From Candidatus Villigracilis affinis (GTDB taxonomy: Bacteria; Chloroflexota; Anaerolineae; Anaerolineales; Villigracilaceae): a stretch of 64,000 nt of DNA. Location: NCBI GenBank assembly GCA_016718275.1, contig JADKEA010000021.1, positions 1 through 64,000 of the forward strand, read 5' to 3'. The notes below the pieces were generated by a model. The model saw nothing but the letters and a program-made list of their open reading frames with translations. It did not search any database and had not been told where the DNA came from. The translations under genes and the position numbers were made by a program. The stretch's first letter is position 1. Each line of letters opens with the position of its first letter. Positions 1 through 8,497 of the stretch are shown piece by piece.

Positions 1-2
1 AA

Positions 3-235
3 ATGGAAGATGATGAAGTGGAGATCGTTCAATCGGGCAGCATTTTCGAAGCGGGTGAGATCATCAGCAAAGCCGATGCGTGATGTGGTGCTAGGCATTG
101 CCCGCGCGCAAGTTGATTCGGCTCGATGGTCCGCCTGTGGTGGGGGCGGTCATTCTCGGCATGGAGCAGGCTGGTTTCGATGGTTACGTTGTGCGCGATG
201 TAGTAGTGCGGACAGCAAAGGAAATTGTGAAGTGA
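3..235 (+). pseudogene. C-terminal remnant of a BadF/BadG-type kinase (frameshifted)
   Basis: Three overlapping frames give one continuous protein tail with GSIFEAGEIIS, then RDVVLGIA, then LDGPPVVGAVILGMEQ, ending at the TGA of 233-235. This pattern is typical of the C-terminus of BadF/BadG/BcrA/BcrD ATPases, many of which are N-acetylglucosamine or related sugar kinases. Frame changes fall near 71 and 111 and each looks like one extra base. The gene enters from the left edge, so most of it lies outside the window. It precedes the ceramidase-like gene by 49 bases, which fits a sugar operon. The substrate cannot be told from this tail. Confidence 0.5.
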
Positions 236-284
236 TATTTAGACCCTAAAGGTTATTAAAGCCATTAGGGTCAGTGAGGAAAAA

Positions 285-1700
285 ATGAAAATTGGATATG
301 CACAAACAGTCATTACGCCATCGCTCGATAAGCCCGTATATCTTGCGGGCTTCGGGCAAAACCGCCGCGCTGAAACGGTTCATGATGATCTATATGCGCG
401 CGCGCTGACAATTCAAACGGAAGAGATCACGCTTGTGCTCGTTGCGCTTGATCTGATCGGATTTTTTCAGCAGGACATGCAGGATGTCGGGGCGTTAAAG
501 GTCTCTGATGTGAATTTGCATGTTGTCATTGCTTCCACGCACACGCACCACGGACCCGACACGATGGGGCTTTGGGGGCCAGACGATAAAACCTGCGGCG
601 TGGATTCAGATTACATGTCCGCGATCAAAAAGAAGATCGTGGATACGATCAACGCTTCGCTTTCTGACCCCAAACCTGCCTTTGCGAAATGGACATCTGT
701 CCACGTTTCAGGTTTGGTGAAGAATGCCCGCAACCCTGAGATCCTTGATGATGAATTGACCTTGCTGCAATTCGCGGCTGACGATGGCAAACCGTTGGTC
801 ACCTTGTTTGACTTTCCATGTCATCCCGAAGTGTTGTGGGAGCACAACCCAAATATCACAGCGGATTATGTCGGCTATCTGCGCGATGAAGTGGAAAAGC
901 AGACAGGTGCGCCCTGCATTTTCTTTTCGGGTGCACTGGGCGGCATGATGACCCCCGACGTAAAAGATCATTCCTTTAAAGAGGCGGAGTTTATGGGGAG
1001 GAAGTTGGGGGAGGAAGGTGTAAAGGCGTTGGATGCAGTGAACAGTGAGCAGTGTTCAGTGGTTGGCTTTCAGAAGAAGGAAATCAAAGCCAAGCTGACA
1101 AATCCGCTTTACAAGGTTGCTTTTTTGCGAAAATTGATTCCCGATGTGCGCGATAGAAAGGGATACCTCACTACAGAAGTCAATCTCATCAAGATCGGCG
1201 GGTTGTGGCTGGCAACTGTCCCAGGGGAGTTGCTGCCAAAGCTGGGCTTGCAGCTCAAAGCGTGGATGAAGGAAGCGGGGGCTCAAGTCACAGGTGTGAT
1301 CGGGCTGGCGAATGATGAGGTCGGTTACATTTTGCCCGTGGAAGATTTCAAGTATCCGTTGAATCCGTTCAAGCCTGGAAAGCATTATGAAGAGACGAAT
1401 TCCATCGGCAAGGGCATTGCAACGAGCGTGATGGATGCATTACGTGAAGTCATTGCGAGCCCCGAACGCGAGTCGGGGTTACTTCGTCGCCAAAGAACGG
1501 CTCCTCGCAATGACAAAGATTGTCATCATCGGTGGCGGATCGTATTCGTGGGGACCCACATTCATGCGGGATGTTTTCGCCACGCCCGAACTCAAAGGCT
1601 CGACCATCGTTTTGCACGACATCCTTCAAGAGCGCGTGGATTTGGTGCATGCGCTCGGTCAAAAGATGATTCAGGATTTCGGTTTGGATTTTCATCTTGA
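285..1700 (+). CDS. Neutral/alkaline ceramidase N-domain-like protein with altered C-terminus
   Basis: 471 residues beginning MKIGYAQTVITP after the purine-rich GAGGAAAAA. Residues 1 to about 385 resemble the N-terminal domain of neutral/alkaline non-lysosomal ceramidases, with the metal-site region STHTHHGPD near residue 87 and FSGALGGMMTPD near residue 217. No signal peptide is visible, so a cytoplasmic role in carbohydrate or polyol metabolism is more likely than ceramide hydrolysis; this is inference from operon context. From about residue 387 the frame runs into a palindromic repeat at 1449-1514 and then reads out of frame through the GH4 gene to 1700. That last 90 residues or so is therefore unlikely to be native: the original stop seems to have been lost to repeat insertion. 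Confidence 0.72.
   Translation: MKIGYAQTVITPSLDKPVYLAGFGQNRRAETVHDDLYARALTIQTEEITLVLVALDLIGFFQQDMQDVGALKVSDVNLHVVIASTHTHHGPDTMGLWGPDDKTCGVDSDYMSAIKKKIVDTINASLSDPKPAFAKWTSVHVSGLVKNARNPEILDDELTLLQFAADDGKPLVTLFDFPCHPEVLWEHNPNITADYVGYLRDEVEKQTGAPCIFFSGALGGMMTPDVKDHSFKEAEFMGRKLGEEGVKALDAVNSEQCSVVGFQKKEIKAKLTNPLYKVAFLRKLIPDVRDRKGYLTTEVNLIKIGGLWLATVPGELLPKLGLQLKAWMKEAGAQVTGVIGLANDEVGYILPVEDFKYPLNPFKPGKHYEETNSIGKGIATSVMDALREVIASPERESGLLRRQRTAPRNDKDCHHRWRIVFVGTHIHAGCFRHARTQRLDHRFARHPSRARGFGACARSKDDSGFRFGFSS
1449..1514. repeat. 66-bp palindromic repeat with GTCATTGCGAG ends
   Basis: Perfect 11-bp terminal inverted repeats (GTCATTGCGAG at 1449-1459, its complement at 1504-1514) enclose a smaller inner hairpin CCCCGA/TCGGGG at 1460-1478. 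It looks like a dispersed MITE or REP-like element. It bridges two coding regions: it replaces the end of the ceramidase-like gene, and its right end contains the ATG (1510) of the GH4 gene. Confidence 0.75.
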
Positions 1701-2847
1701 AAAGACTCTTTCTCTCGAAGAAGCGCTTCAAGGCGCAGACTTTGTGATTTTGACCATCACCACAGGCAGACTCGAATCCATGCGGCCTGATCTGGAGATC
1801 CCTGCGAAGTATGGGATCAGGCAATCGGTGGGTGATACCACAGGCCCAGGCGGGTTGGCGCGTGCTTTGCGGAATATCCCCGTCGTTGCACAGATTGGGC
1901 GCAAGGTGATGGAAATTTGTCCGAATGCGCTTTTCCTCAATTACACCAACCCAATGACCGTGCTCACGCGCACGCTTGCCATGCAGGGCGTGAAGGTGGT
2001 CGGCTTGTGCCATGAGTGGATCGGTGTGCGTGAGAAACTGGCGTTGATCTTCGGCACAGCACCTGAAAATATTCAAGCACAGATCGCGGGTATCAATCAT
2101 CTGATCTGGGTCACAGACCTATATACCGATGGCAAACGGGTTTGGGATGAGGTCCCTGCGATTGCTGGGAAGATCCTGAGCGGCGAGATCAAAGTGGACG
2201 AAGAAGATACCTCGGTTTTTACCGACCATGCGAAAGTAAAGTCCACGCTGTTTCAGTTGTATGGCGCGCTGCCTGCCGCGGGTGACCGTCACATTGCCGA
2301 GTTTTTTCCGCACTTTATCAATGAGTCCACCAACTGGGGCGCGGACTATGACATCAAGCTTACCAGCATCGAAGACCGTGAGGCGTTGGAAGCCTTCGCA
2401 AAAATGATGATCAAATCTGTGCTGAAAGGCGAAACCGATTTGAAGCCGTTCATGGAAGATATTTCCACTGAGGCGGCGAATAAGATCATCCGCGCGGTGG
2501 TAAGCGGAGAAAATTACATCGGCATTATGAATTTACCGAATATGGGCCAGGTTTCAAATCTGCCCTGCGACGCTGTTGTTGAAACCTATGGCGTCATTAA
2601 CTCGATGGGTGCGCATGCCACTACATATGGAGAAGTCCCTGCTGGGGTGCAGAGTATTTTGCAAAAACATATTTCGAATCAGGAGATGACCATCCGCTCT
2701 GCATTGGCGGGCGATCGGGATCTCGCGCTGCAAGTTCTGCTCAACGATCCGCTTTCGGGCAGGCTTACCATTCCACAGGCCAGGCAGCTACTTCATGAAT
2801 TGCTTGAAGCCAACAAGCAGTATCTGCCGTTGTTCTTTGGAGTCTAA
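1510..2847 (+). CDS. Glycoside hydrolase family 4 enzyme (NAD- and Mn-dependent)
   Basis: 445 residues from the ATG at 1510, which directly precedes the conserved N-terminus TKIVIIGGGSYSWGP of the Rossmann fold. Family features are visible: GDTTGPGGLARALR near residue 115, NYTNPM near 144, and the metal-site motif GLCHEW near 170. GH4 enzymes cleave glycosides by an NAD-dependent redox-elimination mechanism with a divalent metal bound by the Cys and His. CHE-type motifs occur in alpha-glycosidases acting on unphosphorylated sugars; exact specificity (gluco, galacto, galacturono) is not decidable here. The start codon lies inside the right arm of the 1449-1514 repeat, so codon 2 and possibly the translation signal derive from it. 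An MFS carrier follows in the same direction. Confidence 0.87.
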   Translation: MTKIVIIGGGSYSWGPTFMRDVFATPELKGSTIVLHDILQERVDLVHALGQKMIQDFGLDFHLEKTLSLEEALQGADFVILTITTGRLESMRPDLEIPAKYGIRQSVGDTTGPGGLARALRNIPVVAQIGRKVMEICPNALFLNYTNPMTVLTRTLAMQGVKVVGLCHEWIGVREKLALIFGTAPENIQAQIAGINHLIWVTDLYTDGKRVWDEVPAIAGKILSGEIKVDEEDTSVFTDHAKVKSTLFQLYGALPAAGDRHIAEFFPHFINESTNWGADYDIKLTSIEDREALEAFAKMMIKSVLKGETDLKPFMEDISTEAANKIIRAVVSGENYIGIMNLPNMGQVSNLPCDAVVETYGVINSMGAHATTYGEVPAGVQSILQKHISNQEMTIRSALAGDRDLALQVLLNDPLSGRLTIPQARQLLHELLEANKQYLPLFFGV

Positions 2848-2875
2848 ACAATGTGTGATGGACAATAGACCATAA
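2848..2875. repeat. Degenerate heptamer repeat (4 units)
   Basis: Directly after the GH4 stop, four 7-base units of the type ACAATGT, GTGATGG, ACAATAG, ACCATAA can be read. It occupies much of the 51-base gap before the MFS gene. Confidence 0.45.
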
Positions 2876-2898
2876 AGCTCCATCGTAAGCACCACCTT

Positions 2899-4077
2899 AT
2901 GCAACCCACTCCTCGCTCCCTCTTTTTTATGCGCGCATACTACCTGCTCTGGACCGGCGCAGGTGGGTTTGTCTTCCCATTCATCAGTCTCTTCTACGCA
3001 CAAAAAGGGTTAAGCGGCACACAGATGGGCTGGCTCACCACCATTGGCAGCCTCATTGGGCTTATCAGCGCGCCGTTCATCGGGCGCATCAGCGACAATG
3101 CAATCAATCCGCGCCGTGTGCTGCAACTTTGTCTCTTCGGCTCAGGCGCATTGATGCTCGCCCTCGGTCAACAAAATCTTTTTATTGCCATGGCTGTCAT
3201 CATTGCGATCGAAGCGTTGGTGGGCGCGCCCGTTTATCCGCTCTCTGACGCGCAAGCCCTCAGCATCTCCAGCGAAAAAGAAGGCTTCGGCTCCATTCGA
3301 TTGTGGGGTTCCTTGGGATGGGCGATCACAGCCTTTATTGGCGGGTGGATGGTCAGCCGCGCAGGACTCGTCTCCATCTTCTGGGGATACGCCGCCTTAT
3401 ACGGACTCTGCATCCTCATGCTCGGACGCATCATAACAACGCCGAAACCTGCCTCTGCTGCCGAGGAACATCATCTTCCCCTTGGAAAAGTCGCGCGTTC
3501 CTTGGTCACCCAACGCACCCTGCTCGGACTCACCATCGCTTTATCCATCTTCTGGCTGTCCAACGGCGGACGTCACCAATTTGAAACGCTCTACATGCAT
3601 CAACTCGGCGCAAGCGAACAGCTCATCGGCTGGGCATACACCTACCCCGCCTTGATGGAATTACCCATTATGCTGTGGGCAGATAAACTCGTCCGCAAAC
3701 ATGGCGCTGGGAAAATCCTCTCCCTTTCAATTTTGCTTGAAGGCATCTCGCTTATTGCCATCGTTGTCTATCCTTCCATTGCTTCCATTATGTTCATGCG
3801 CGCTGCGAGCGGATTTTATTACAGCTTCTATGCCATTGCCTCGGTCGGCTATGCGGTTGAAAACGCTCCCGAAGGACAAGGTGCTACTATCCTTTCCCTT
3901 TATTACGTTACCCTCAATGGTATCCTCGCACTCTTCAACGCCCCCCTTAGCGGAGCCGTCTTCGACTGGGTAGGCGCTTATCCACTCTACATCATCGCCG
4001 CCGCAGGGACGATCCTTGCCTGGCTGGCGTTGGTCATTTCACAACGAAAACCTGCGATTCAATTGCAGGCTTCTTAA
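2899..4077 (+). CDS. MFS transporter (MFS_1-like, sugar/nucleoside type)
   Basis: 392 residues with twelve predicted hydrophobic segments and no signal peptide. The N-terminus reads LLWTGAGGFVFPFISLFYAQKGLS and the loop between helices 2 and 3 has APFIGRISDN, the MFS signature. This pattern is close to the LacY/nucleoside-symporter-like MFS_1_like group. Placement between a GH4 glycosidase and a sugar aminotransferase suggests uptake of a glycoside or sugar in the inner membrane; the substrate is inference. The start at 2899 has no strong Shine-Dalgarno sequence; ATG 2929 (MRAYYLL) is an alternative. Confidence 0.8.
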   Translation: MQPTPRSLFFMRAYYLLWTGAGGFVFPFISLFYAQKGLSGTQMGWLTTIGSLIGLISAPFIGRISDNAINPRRVLQLCLFGSGALMLALGQQNLFIAMAVIIAIEALVGAPVYPLSDAQALSISSEKEGFGSIRLWGSLGWAITAFIGGWMVSRAGLVSIFWGYAALYGLCILMLGRIITTPKPASAAEEHHLPLGKVARSLVTQRTLLGLTIALSIFWLSNGGRHQFETLYMHQLGASEQLIGWAYTYPALMELPIMLWADKLVRKHGAGKILSLSILLEGISLIAIVVYPSIASIMFMRAASGFYYSFYAIASVGYAVENAPEGQGATILSLYYVTLNGILALFNAPLSGAVFDWVGAYPLYIIAAAGTILAWLALVISQRKPAIQLQAS

Positions 4078-4091
4078 AAAGGAGAAATAAC

Positions 4092-5368
4092 ATGTCTGAA
4101 TTAGCGATACTCGGTGGACCAAAAACAAGGACGGAAGCGTATCCGCAGTGGCCTGTGTGGGATCAGCGTGATATTGACGCCGTGGTCGAAGTGGTCAAAT
4201 CAGGGCGTTGGGGCGGGTATCCGTACCCCGGCCGAAGACCGCGGAACTGGCAAAGAAATTCGCAGAGCTGCAGGGCGGCGGGTATGCCGTGCCGATGATC
4301 AATGGTACCGTGACGATGGAAGTTGCCCTGCGCGCGGCGGGCATTGGCTGGGGGGATGAAGTCATTGTCCCTGCCTATACATTTCAGGCAACCGCATCCG
4401 CACCGATGGGCGCAGGCGCGATCCCCGTCATCGTGGATGTGGACCCGAATACATATTGTCTCGATGCGAAGGCGGTGGCGAAAGCCATCACGCCCAAAAC
4501 AAAAGCCATCATCCCTGTGCATCTTGGTTCGAATATGGCCGATATGGATGCGATCATGGAATTGGCGGAAAAACACAATTTGATCGTCATCGAAGATTGC
4601 GCGCATGCGCACGGCGCGAAATGGCGCGGTAAGGGCGCAGGGACAATTGGTCACTTCGGCTCGTTCAGTTTGCAATCTTCAAAAACGCTGACAGCGGGAG
4701 AAGGCGGAATTTTGCTGTGCCGCACGCCAGAGTTTGCCGCGCTGGCCGCATCTGTGATTGACTGCGGACGTCCGCATGCGTTGGGCGGCGGCGGTGAAGA
4801 CAAGAATGGACTCGCGATGCAGGGCGGAAATTTCCGCATGAGCGAATTACAGGCTGCGATGGCGCTTGTGGGCATTGAGCGTTTTCCTGCGCAGGCGAAA
4901 CAGCGCGAGGAAATGGCGGCTTACATGGATGAAGCCCTGAGCGAGATCAAAGGCGTGCGTGTGATGAAACATGATGAACGCCATACCACTCGCTCGTTCT
5001 ATCGCTACATCTTTGCCATCGATCCGCAGGAATTTGGTGTGGAGCATGATGTACTGTGCGGCGCGCTCGACGCGGAAGGGGTGGATTGCTGGGTCGGTTA
5101 TGAGGCGATGCACAATTACGAATTGTTCCAGCCACAGAGATCAAAATTGGCTGTGCCGAATGCATTCCCTGAGTATTTCGATTTCAAGAACATGAACCTG
5201 CCCGAGGCCACCCGCGCCTGCGAACATGAAGCGGTCTGGCTCGATGAGGCTATTTTCCGCGAAGGCACAAAGGGTGTGGATGACGCGGTCGCTGCACTAA
5301 AGAAGATACAAAAGAATGCGGTTGAGTTGAACGCTGCCGCCGATGAGTTGAGGAAGAAGTACGGTTAA
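4092..5368 (+). CDS. DegT/DnrJ/EryC1/StrS aminotransferase, frameshifted near 4230
   Basis: PLP-dependent sugar aminotransferase. The first segment (MSELAILGGP..., 4092 to about 4230) and the rest (from about 4235, containing LAKKFAEL and onward) are in different frames but together give a normal N-terminus followed by the full family sequence. The PLP lysine lies in SLQSSKTLTAGEGG and the conserved AYTFQAT and DCAHAHGA regions are present. RBS AAGGAG lies 8 bases before ATG 4092. Family members transaminate keto-sugars or inosose; which one is unknown. The frameshift is probably a sequence error, since the remainder shows no decay. It is the last gene of the operon, followed by the terminator at 5397. 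Confidence 0.82.
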
Positions 5369-5396
5369 GGGTTATTCAGTCCTGAGTATGGTCAAA

Positions 5397-5431
5397 CAAA
5401 AATTCCGCCTTCAGAAAAGACGGAATTTTTG
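5397..5431. terminator. Bidirectional intrinsic terminator
   Basis: An 11-bp perfect stem (CAAAAATTCCG / CGGAATTTTTG) with a 13-base loop and A- and T-rich flanks. It sits between the convergent aminotransferase and thiol peroxidase genes and can serve both. Confidence 0.85.
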
Positions 5432-5449
5432 TTGAAAGCAGGTTGTGAC

Positions 5450-5974
5450 TTACTTCAGTGCTTCTTTTGCGGCGTTGATGACTTCATCGTAATTCGGCTC
5501 CTCGCTAAGGACGGGGAGGTATTTAACGTAAGTCAGCTTGCCATCGCGCCCAACGATGAAGACCGAGCGGCGCAGATAGCGGCGTTCCTTGATGAGGATG
5601 CCATACTTCAAACCAAAATCGGCATCGATGACATCGGACACGACCTTCACCTTGTCCACGCCTGCGGCGCCGCACCAGCGTTTTTGCGCCATTGGGAAAT
5701 CCGTGCTGATGGTGTAGATGATGATGTCATCACCCAGTTTTGCGGCTTCTTCATTAAAGCGGCGGGTCTCGCGGTCACAGGTATCAGTATCCAGTGAGGG
5801 CACGGCAGAAAGGATGATCACCTTGCCCTTGGATTCCTGAAGAGGATTCACGGTTCCCCAGCCTGTGACCACGGAGGTGAATTCGGGTGCGGCCTGCCCC
5901 ACAGCGACCTCATCGCCAAGCAGTGTTGCGAATTTATCGCCTAGTTTGAAAACATCATTACGAACGGTTGTCAT
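5450..5974 (-). CDS. tpx: Thiol peroxidase (atypical 2-Cys peroxiredoxin)
   Basis: 174 residues, the usual Tpx length. The peroxidatic cysteine lies in SLDTDTCDRETRRF near residue 68 and the resolving cysteine in KRWCGAAG near residue 101, the spacing expected for Tpx. AVGQAAPEF marks the thioredoxin fold. It reduces H2O2 and organic peroxides in the cytoplasm using thioredoxin. RBS AAGGAGAGA lies just before the ATG at 5974. It is a single-gene unit ending at the 5397 terminator. Confidence 0.93.
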   Translation of the reverse strand: MTTVRNDVFKLGDKFATLLGDEVAVGQAAPEFTSVVTGWGTVNPLQESKGKVIILSAVPSLDTDTCDRETRRFNEEAAKLGDDIIIYTISTDFPMAQKRWCGAAGVDKVKVVSDVIDADFGLKYGILIKERRYLRRSVFIVGRDGKLTYVKYLPVLSEEPNYDEVINAAKEALK

Positions 5975-6133
5975 TGAAAATCTCTCCTTGAGTTGATTGA
6001 TAAATGGATAGGTGTGAACAGTAAATTCTTACAAAATGCAGGGCGGATTTTACCGCAATATTTTCCGTCAAACACCAGACTTGTGACTGGAAATACCCCG
6101 ATCAACAGCTTTTGCCAAATGGAGATCGCCAAC

Positions 6134-7057
6134 CTAAAGAACCGCGTGGTGCTGCCCAATTAATTCCTGAACTTGCGTGCAGAGGCTCTCCAATTTTGGC
6201 TGACAGGAAACCACAAAAAGCTTATTGATCGTCTCGCTGGAGGATAGTGTGACCGAAAGCATGATACGGTCGTTGGCCGCTTCGGCCAGTGATATTGAGG
6301 TAATACTGCGCAAAGGAATATATTGCCAGACCCCGCCATACTGAGGGCCAGCGACTTCCCGGTCACGCTCATGGATCAGGATCAATTCCTGATTTGTCAG
6401 AACAGTTAGATGTGTCGGGGAGACGGTCCGTTGAAATATGTTTCCAAATATTTTCAAAATGGGTTCGCGTATTTCAGATTGAAGCAGACTGTTATGGACG
6501 ATTTCCCCATGGATCAGACTGCTTCGACCAAAATTCATGAACTTGAAACTGAGCCCAGACAAATAATTGAATTTTTCTTTTTCTGCATTTAACTTGGCGT
6601 TGTCGACACCTTGAGGTGTTGGGCGCAGTTTGTTCAGGAAGGTCGTGAAGTAACGGGTGCTTGTGGTGTTAAAGTCGATTGTTGAGGCACTCCACTCCCC
6701 TGCGCTGGTTATCCCGCTAATGGTTAGCCAGGAACTGAGGAGTACATTGCCCACTTCCACTTTGCAGATGGTTTGATAGGGGTAACTCTTTGCGTTGACC
6801 CGACTGCCGTTCCGCTCGAGGATGTGAATGGCGTTATCAGCGTCGTAGATCAGTTTTTCGGTCGTTTTCCCCTTGGGTTTTATGAGTACAGGTGTGAACA
6901 CGATATATGGGAAGTGCTGATCATCTGCAATATAGGTTTCAAAAAAATCTTTATAAGCAGCTGGAATTGCCTCGTAGGTCTCAATAACTTTTGACCATGC
7001 GGCCATGGTTTGTTTTGCCCCAGTTAACAGATTGCTTTGATCGTTCAATTTTTCCAA
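6134..7057 (-). CDS. Conserved protein of unknown function, possibly 5'-truncated
   Basis: 307 residues with no signal peptide and no recognised domain. The C-terminal third (YGGVWQYIPL, then strands ending LIGQHHAVL) is rich in beta strands and could be PH-like, but this is only an impression. The start used is TTG 7057 (reading LEKLNDQSN). The same frame stays open upstream to about 7123 and encodes a plausible helical stretch (FAKANQIILHNNYQKG) without an ATG, so the true N-terminus may be longer or lost. Debris of a histidine kinase adjoins upstream, supporting a rearranged 5' end. Confidence 0.5.
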   Translation of the reverse strand: MEKLNDQSNLLTGAKQTMAAWSKVIETYEAIPAAYKDFFETYIADDQHFPYIVFTPVLIKPKGKTTEKLIYDADNAIHILERNGSRVNAKSYPYQTICKVEVGNVLLSSWLTISGITSAGEWSASTIDFNTTSTRYFTTFLNKLRPTPQGVDNAKLNAEKEKFNYLSGLSFKFMNFGRSSLIHGEIVHNSLLQSEIREPILKIFGNIFQRTVSPTHLTVLTNQELILIHERDREVAGPQYGGVWQYIPLRSITSISLAEAANDRIMLSVTLSSSETINKLFVVSCQPKLESLCTQVQELIGQHHAVL

Positions 7058-7131
7058 AATATCCAGACCTTTCTGGTAATTATTGTGGAGGATGATTTGA
7101 TTTGCCTTCGCAAAATCATTTTGTGCTTATT

Positions 7132-7255
7132 TCATTGTACTCTTAAAGAGCTTGAATGGAAGCGCAAGATCACTGTGCTCCCATTCTCCACTTCACTTTC
7201 CAAAATAATTTCACCGCCTTGGATTTCAACAATCGTTTTGGAAAGTTGGTTAGTA
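7132..7255 (-). pseudogene. Remnant of a sensor histidine kinase C-terminus
   Basis: On the minus strand, LSKTIVEIQGGEIILESE followed by ENGSTVILRF is the G2-box end of a HATPase_c domain. Nothing of the N, G1 or His-box regions remains upstream. It ends at the TGA of 7132-7134. This is a fragment of about 40 residues with no start. Confidence 0.6.
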
Positions 7256-7464
7256 CAATCGGTAAGGTAACCAATGGTGGGTTTTTAGTTAGTAGTTGTT
7301 AATGGTAATTCCGTAATCCTTTCCATTGAAATAAAAAAAAAAAAGAGACAGCAAAGGTCATCCAATTTTTATAGGTTCTCAAACGCAGTGGTACATTTTC
7401 GCGAGGAAATTTCACCAAAGTACCGCTGGCTGTATTGTGTTAATAAATACTTCAAATGACGATG
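7256..7464. other. Non-coding stretch with a long A run
   Basis: AT-rich sequence with an uninterrupted A run near 7331. No gene, hairpin or repeat family was recognised here. Confidence 0.4.
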
Positions 7465-7632
7465 TTACCATCTTGACTTGTGCCTCTGGTTCAGCCACCC
7501 GTATATCCCTCCAAGAACACCCCCTGTACCGATAATGATCAGCAATCGATGTAAATATTCAGGATGGTTTTTTTCAATGACAAAGTAAGTAATGGTACGT
7601 GAAGCGAAGAACTGTTCATAGCCTAAGACCAT
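7465..7632 (-). CDS. Possible small membrane protein (55 aa)
   Basis: Reads from ATG 7632 as MVLGYEQFFASRT and contains one hydrophobic segment LLIIIGTGGVLGGIYGWL near residues 34-51, followed by a basic tail NQRHKSRW. A purine-rich AAAGAAAG lies just upstream. It is not a family I recognise. It may be a genuine small protein or the tail of a lost larger gene, since debris lies on both sides. Confidence 0.3.
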   Translation of the reverse strand: MVLGYEQFFASRTITYFVIEKNHPEYLHRLLIIIGTGGVLGGIYGWLNQRHKSRW

Positions 7633-7780
7633 CTTTCTTTGACTTGAAGCGGAGTGATATCTTTGCCGACTTTCTCCACCATCATCGTTTCGTAATCAGA
7701 CCAGTTGCTGAGGTACATTTTTGCCACCTGATTACCCTCGAAGACGATCAGGTGGGTGCAGATGCGATCGAGGAATAATG
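7623..7780 (-). pseudogene. Remnant of an ABC-F (EttA/Uup-like) ATPase
   Basis: The minus strand encodes FLDRICTHLIVFEGNQ and SDYETMMVEKVG, the pattern that follows the H-loop in the second domain of ABC-F translation factors. The Walker and signature motifs are absent. The fragment ends at a TAG at 7623-7625 and overlaps the start of the small membrane ORF by ten bases. Confidence 0.5.
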
Positions 7781-7844
7781 ATCTTAAAACGGTTTTAACC
7801 TTATCAACAACCTCTACACTGCTATCACACCATCATTTTTCAAT

Positions 7845-8480
7845 TTAAACCAACCCCTGCTTCCTCGCAATATCTGCGGCTTGGGTGCGGTTTTCAGCTT
7901 GCAGTTTGGCGAGGATGTTTGAAACGTGGTTCTTCACGGTGCCTTCGGTGATGAACAGTTTTTCAGCCATGTCTTTGTTGGATGCGCCCTGCGCGAGCAA
8001 GACCAACACTTCGCGCTCACGTTCAGAGAGTGATTCCATTGTGGCAGTTGTCGGCCGCATTATCTCGCGCAGGGCACGTGAGGCAATCTCCGGCTGAATA
8101 AAAACTTCGCCTCCGTGAACCCGCCGTATCGTTTGGATAAGTTTGTCGGCAGGCGTATCTTTAAGAAGATAGCCCATTGCACCCGCTCGTACACCCTGAT
8201 AGACATAATCGTCACGGTCAAAGGTGGTGAGAATGATGACCTTTGCCTGAGCCCATTCACGGCACAATTTGGCGGTCGCTTCGACGCCGTTGAGAATAGG
8301 CATTTGCACATCCATGAGGATGACATCGGGACGTAATTCGAGCGCAAGTTGCACACCGCGTTCACCATCCCCCGCTTCGCCGACGACGTGTAAGCCTGGT
8401 TCGAGATCGAGAATCGTTTTCAGCCCCTGACGCATCAGAGTCTGGTCTTCGACGAGCAGGAGTTTGATGGGATCAGGCAT
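7845..8480 (-). CDS. NarL/FixJ-type response regulator
   Basis: 211 residues from ATG 8480 (MPDPIKLLLVEDQ); an upstream in-frame ATG at 8528 would overlap the kinase and add a non-conserved tail. Receiver domain residues 1-120: acidic pair in LLLVEDQ, phosphoacceptor Asp in PDVILMDVQMP near 55, Thr in ILTTFD, Lys in LLKDTP. C-terminal LuxR HTH: LSEREREVLVLLAQGASNKDMAEKL. It is activated by the histidine kinase encoded 17 bases upstream and binds DNA; the ABC-2 exporter genes upstream may be its target. Confidence 0.92.
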   Translation of the reverse strand: MPDPIKLLLVEDQTLMRQGLKTILDLEPGLHVVGEAGDGERGVQLALELRPDVILMDVQMPILNGVEATAKLCREWAQAKVIILTTFDRDDYVYQGVRAGAMGYLLKDTPADKLIQTIRRVHGGEVFIQPEIASRALREIMRPTTATMESLSEREREVLVLLAQGASNKDMAEKLFITEGTVKNHVSNILAKLQAENRTQAADIARKQGLV

Positions 8481-8497
8481 GGGTGGAGAAGAGCTTC

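Noticed and set aside
10..249. A 79-codon plus-strand frame at the left edge as a gene
   Set aside because: It only partly follows the kinase tail; the conserved residues run through three frames, so no single frame is the gene.
1450..2100. Long minus-strand open frame (216 codons) opposite the GH4 gene
   Set aside because: It shows no family motif and lies fully antisense to a well-conserved enzyme; a codon-bias shadow.
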